NCBI RefSeq assembly: GCF_012641275.1 | Contig: NZ_JABAIA010000001.1 | Span: 3,224,001 to 3,288,000, forward strand | Direction of reading: 5' to 3' | Source of the DNA: Chitinophaga varians | Lineage (GTDB): Bacteria; Bacteroidota; Bacteroidia; Chitinophagales; Chitinophagaceae | Length of the DNA: 64,000 bases | Shown here: piece after piece, positions 63,702 to 64,000 of the stretch | How positions within the stretch are numbered: position 1 is the first letter of the stretch | Layout: each line of letters opens with the position of its first letter | Notes under the pieces: generated by a model | Told to the model about the DNA's origin: nothing | What the model saw: only the letters and a program-made list of their open reading frames with translations | Databases searched by the model: none | Made by a program: the position numbers and the translations under genes

Positions 63702-64000
63702 ATGAGATATTCGAATGGTCTGTACCTGTCTGTTCCTACACCTTGCGGGGAGAATTGGGATAAAATGACCAATACTGCTGCGGGTAAACACTGCGATAGT
63801 TGTGCTAAAACCGTAATAGACTTCTCCTTCATGACGGATGCTGAAATTTTTGCTGTTATCAATAACAGCAGGGGAAAGGTTTGTGGCCGTTTTCAGGATA
63901 ACCAGCTGAACAGACTTATCAACCCACCGGCTTCTCCCCGCAAAAATTTTTTACCAGCCTTGGTGTTGACAGCCGGTCTTATCACCGGGATTGCCAACCA
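63702..64000 (+). CDS. Cys-motif membrane protein, start only (cut by the right edge)
   Basis: The frame is open from ATG 63702 to the window end; 99 codons are visible. It has the same pattern as the gene at 26170: PTPCGENWDKMTN...GKHCDSCAKTVIDFSFMTDAEI...VCGRFQDNQLNRL, with all four cysteines in equivalent positions, followed by the start of a hydrophobic segment (LPALVLTAGLITGIA). A CarboxypepD_reg domain is expected further right but is not visible. The minus-strand frame over the same bases (63519-63791) is its shadow. Confidence 0.75.
   Translation, partial: MRYSNGLYLSVPTPCGENWDKMTNTAAGKHCDSCAKTVIDFSFMTDAEIFAVINNSRGKVCGRFQDNQLNRLINPPASPRKNFLPALVLTAGLITGIAN

Noticed and set aside
63519..63791. 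Minus-strand 90-codon ORF at the right end
   Set aside because: It overlaps in antisense the clear start of the Cys-motif protein at 63702 and has no signal, domain or composition of a real gene.

Overview
The window reads as a piece of a Bacteroidota chromosome, most like the Chitinophaga/Chitinophagaceae group. This rests on paired SusC/SusD outer-membrane uptake genes, promoters of the TAnnTTTG (-7) type, the almost complete absence of Shine-Dalgarno sequences, and families typical of this phylum (DUF5009, DUF5690, DUF6580, DUF5074, SLBB-rich polysaccharide exporters). The species call is inference. The genes are tightly packed on both strands, and many intrinsic terminators are visible.

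Layout. 1-4.1 kb: the 3' part of an RtcB RNA ligase, an AGMO-like sterol desaturase/hydroxylase, a DUF5009 acyltransferase-like membrane protein and an ECF sigma factor. 4.4-22.9 kb: one long rightward surface-polysaccharide operon (SLBB exporter, Wzz-like protein, flippase, EpsG-type polymerase, five glycosyltransferases, hexapeptide acetyltransferase, Glf, UDP-GlcNAc 2-epimerase, Gmd, Fcl), followed by a Wzi/RemB-like outer-membrane barrel gene. The products imply a glycan with galactofuranose, L-fucose and a ManNAc-type sugar. The middle of the operon is visibly AT-richer than its flanks. 23-26.9 kb: ABC-F ATPase, aldo/keto reductase, and a Cys-motif membrane protein with a CarboxypepD_reg domain. 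26.9-33 kb (minus): a frameshifted tail-fibre-like surface protein and SusCD pair 1. 33-35.2 kb: an 800-bp stretch with no confident gene, an Imm26-like gene, tRNA-Arg(CCG) and MarC.

35.2-42.3 kb is a self-contained uptake module: XRE-cupin regulator, SusCD pair 2 and a DUF5690 multipass transporter. The SusC and DUF5690 promoters share an identically spaced array: two CTTAAC boxes 22 bp apart, with a CCTTTG element 29 bp after the second. The pair therefore looks like one regulon for an unidentified substrate.

42.3-49.7 kb (minus): TatA, then a cobalamin locus. It holds btuB, a DUF6580 membrane protein, a DUF5074 beta-propeller lipoprotein resembling BtuG, and cobU-cobT-cobS-cobC for nucleotide-loop assembly. 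Together they cover outer-membrane capture, a candidate inner-membrane step and corrinoid salvage. No cobalamin riboswitch was seen. Instead the locus has a near-leaderless btuB promoter, an 88-bp inverted repeat and a terminator hairpin directly before cobU.

49.7-64 kb: TPR protein, EamA transporter, Fsr-like MFS transporter and FadR/GntR regulator (the last two sharing an 18-bp operator), a second sterol desaturase-like gene, an S9 peptidase followed by a 229-bp element with perfect 33-bp terminal inverted repeats, AraC regulator, DUF983 protein, a TolC-MacA-MacB-type export operon, a small secreted protein, and at the right edge the start of a second Cys-motif protein paralogous to the one at 26 kb.
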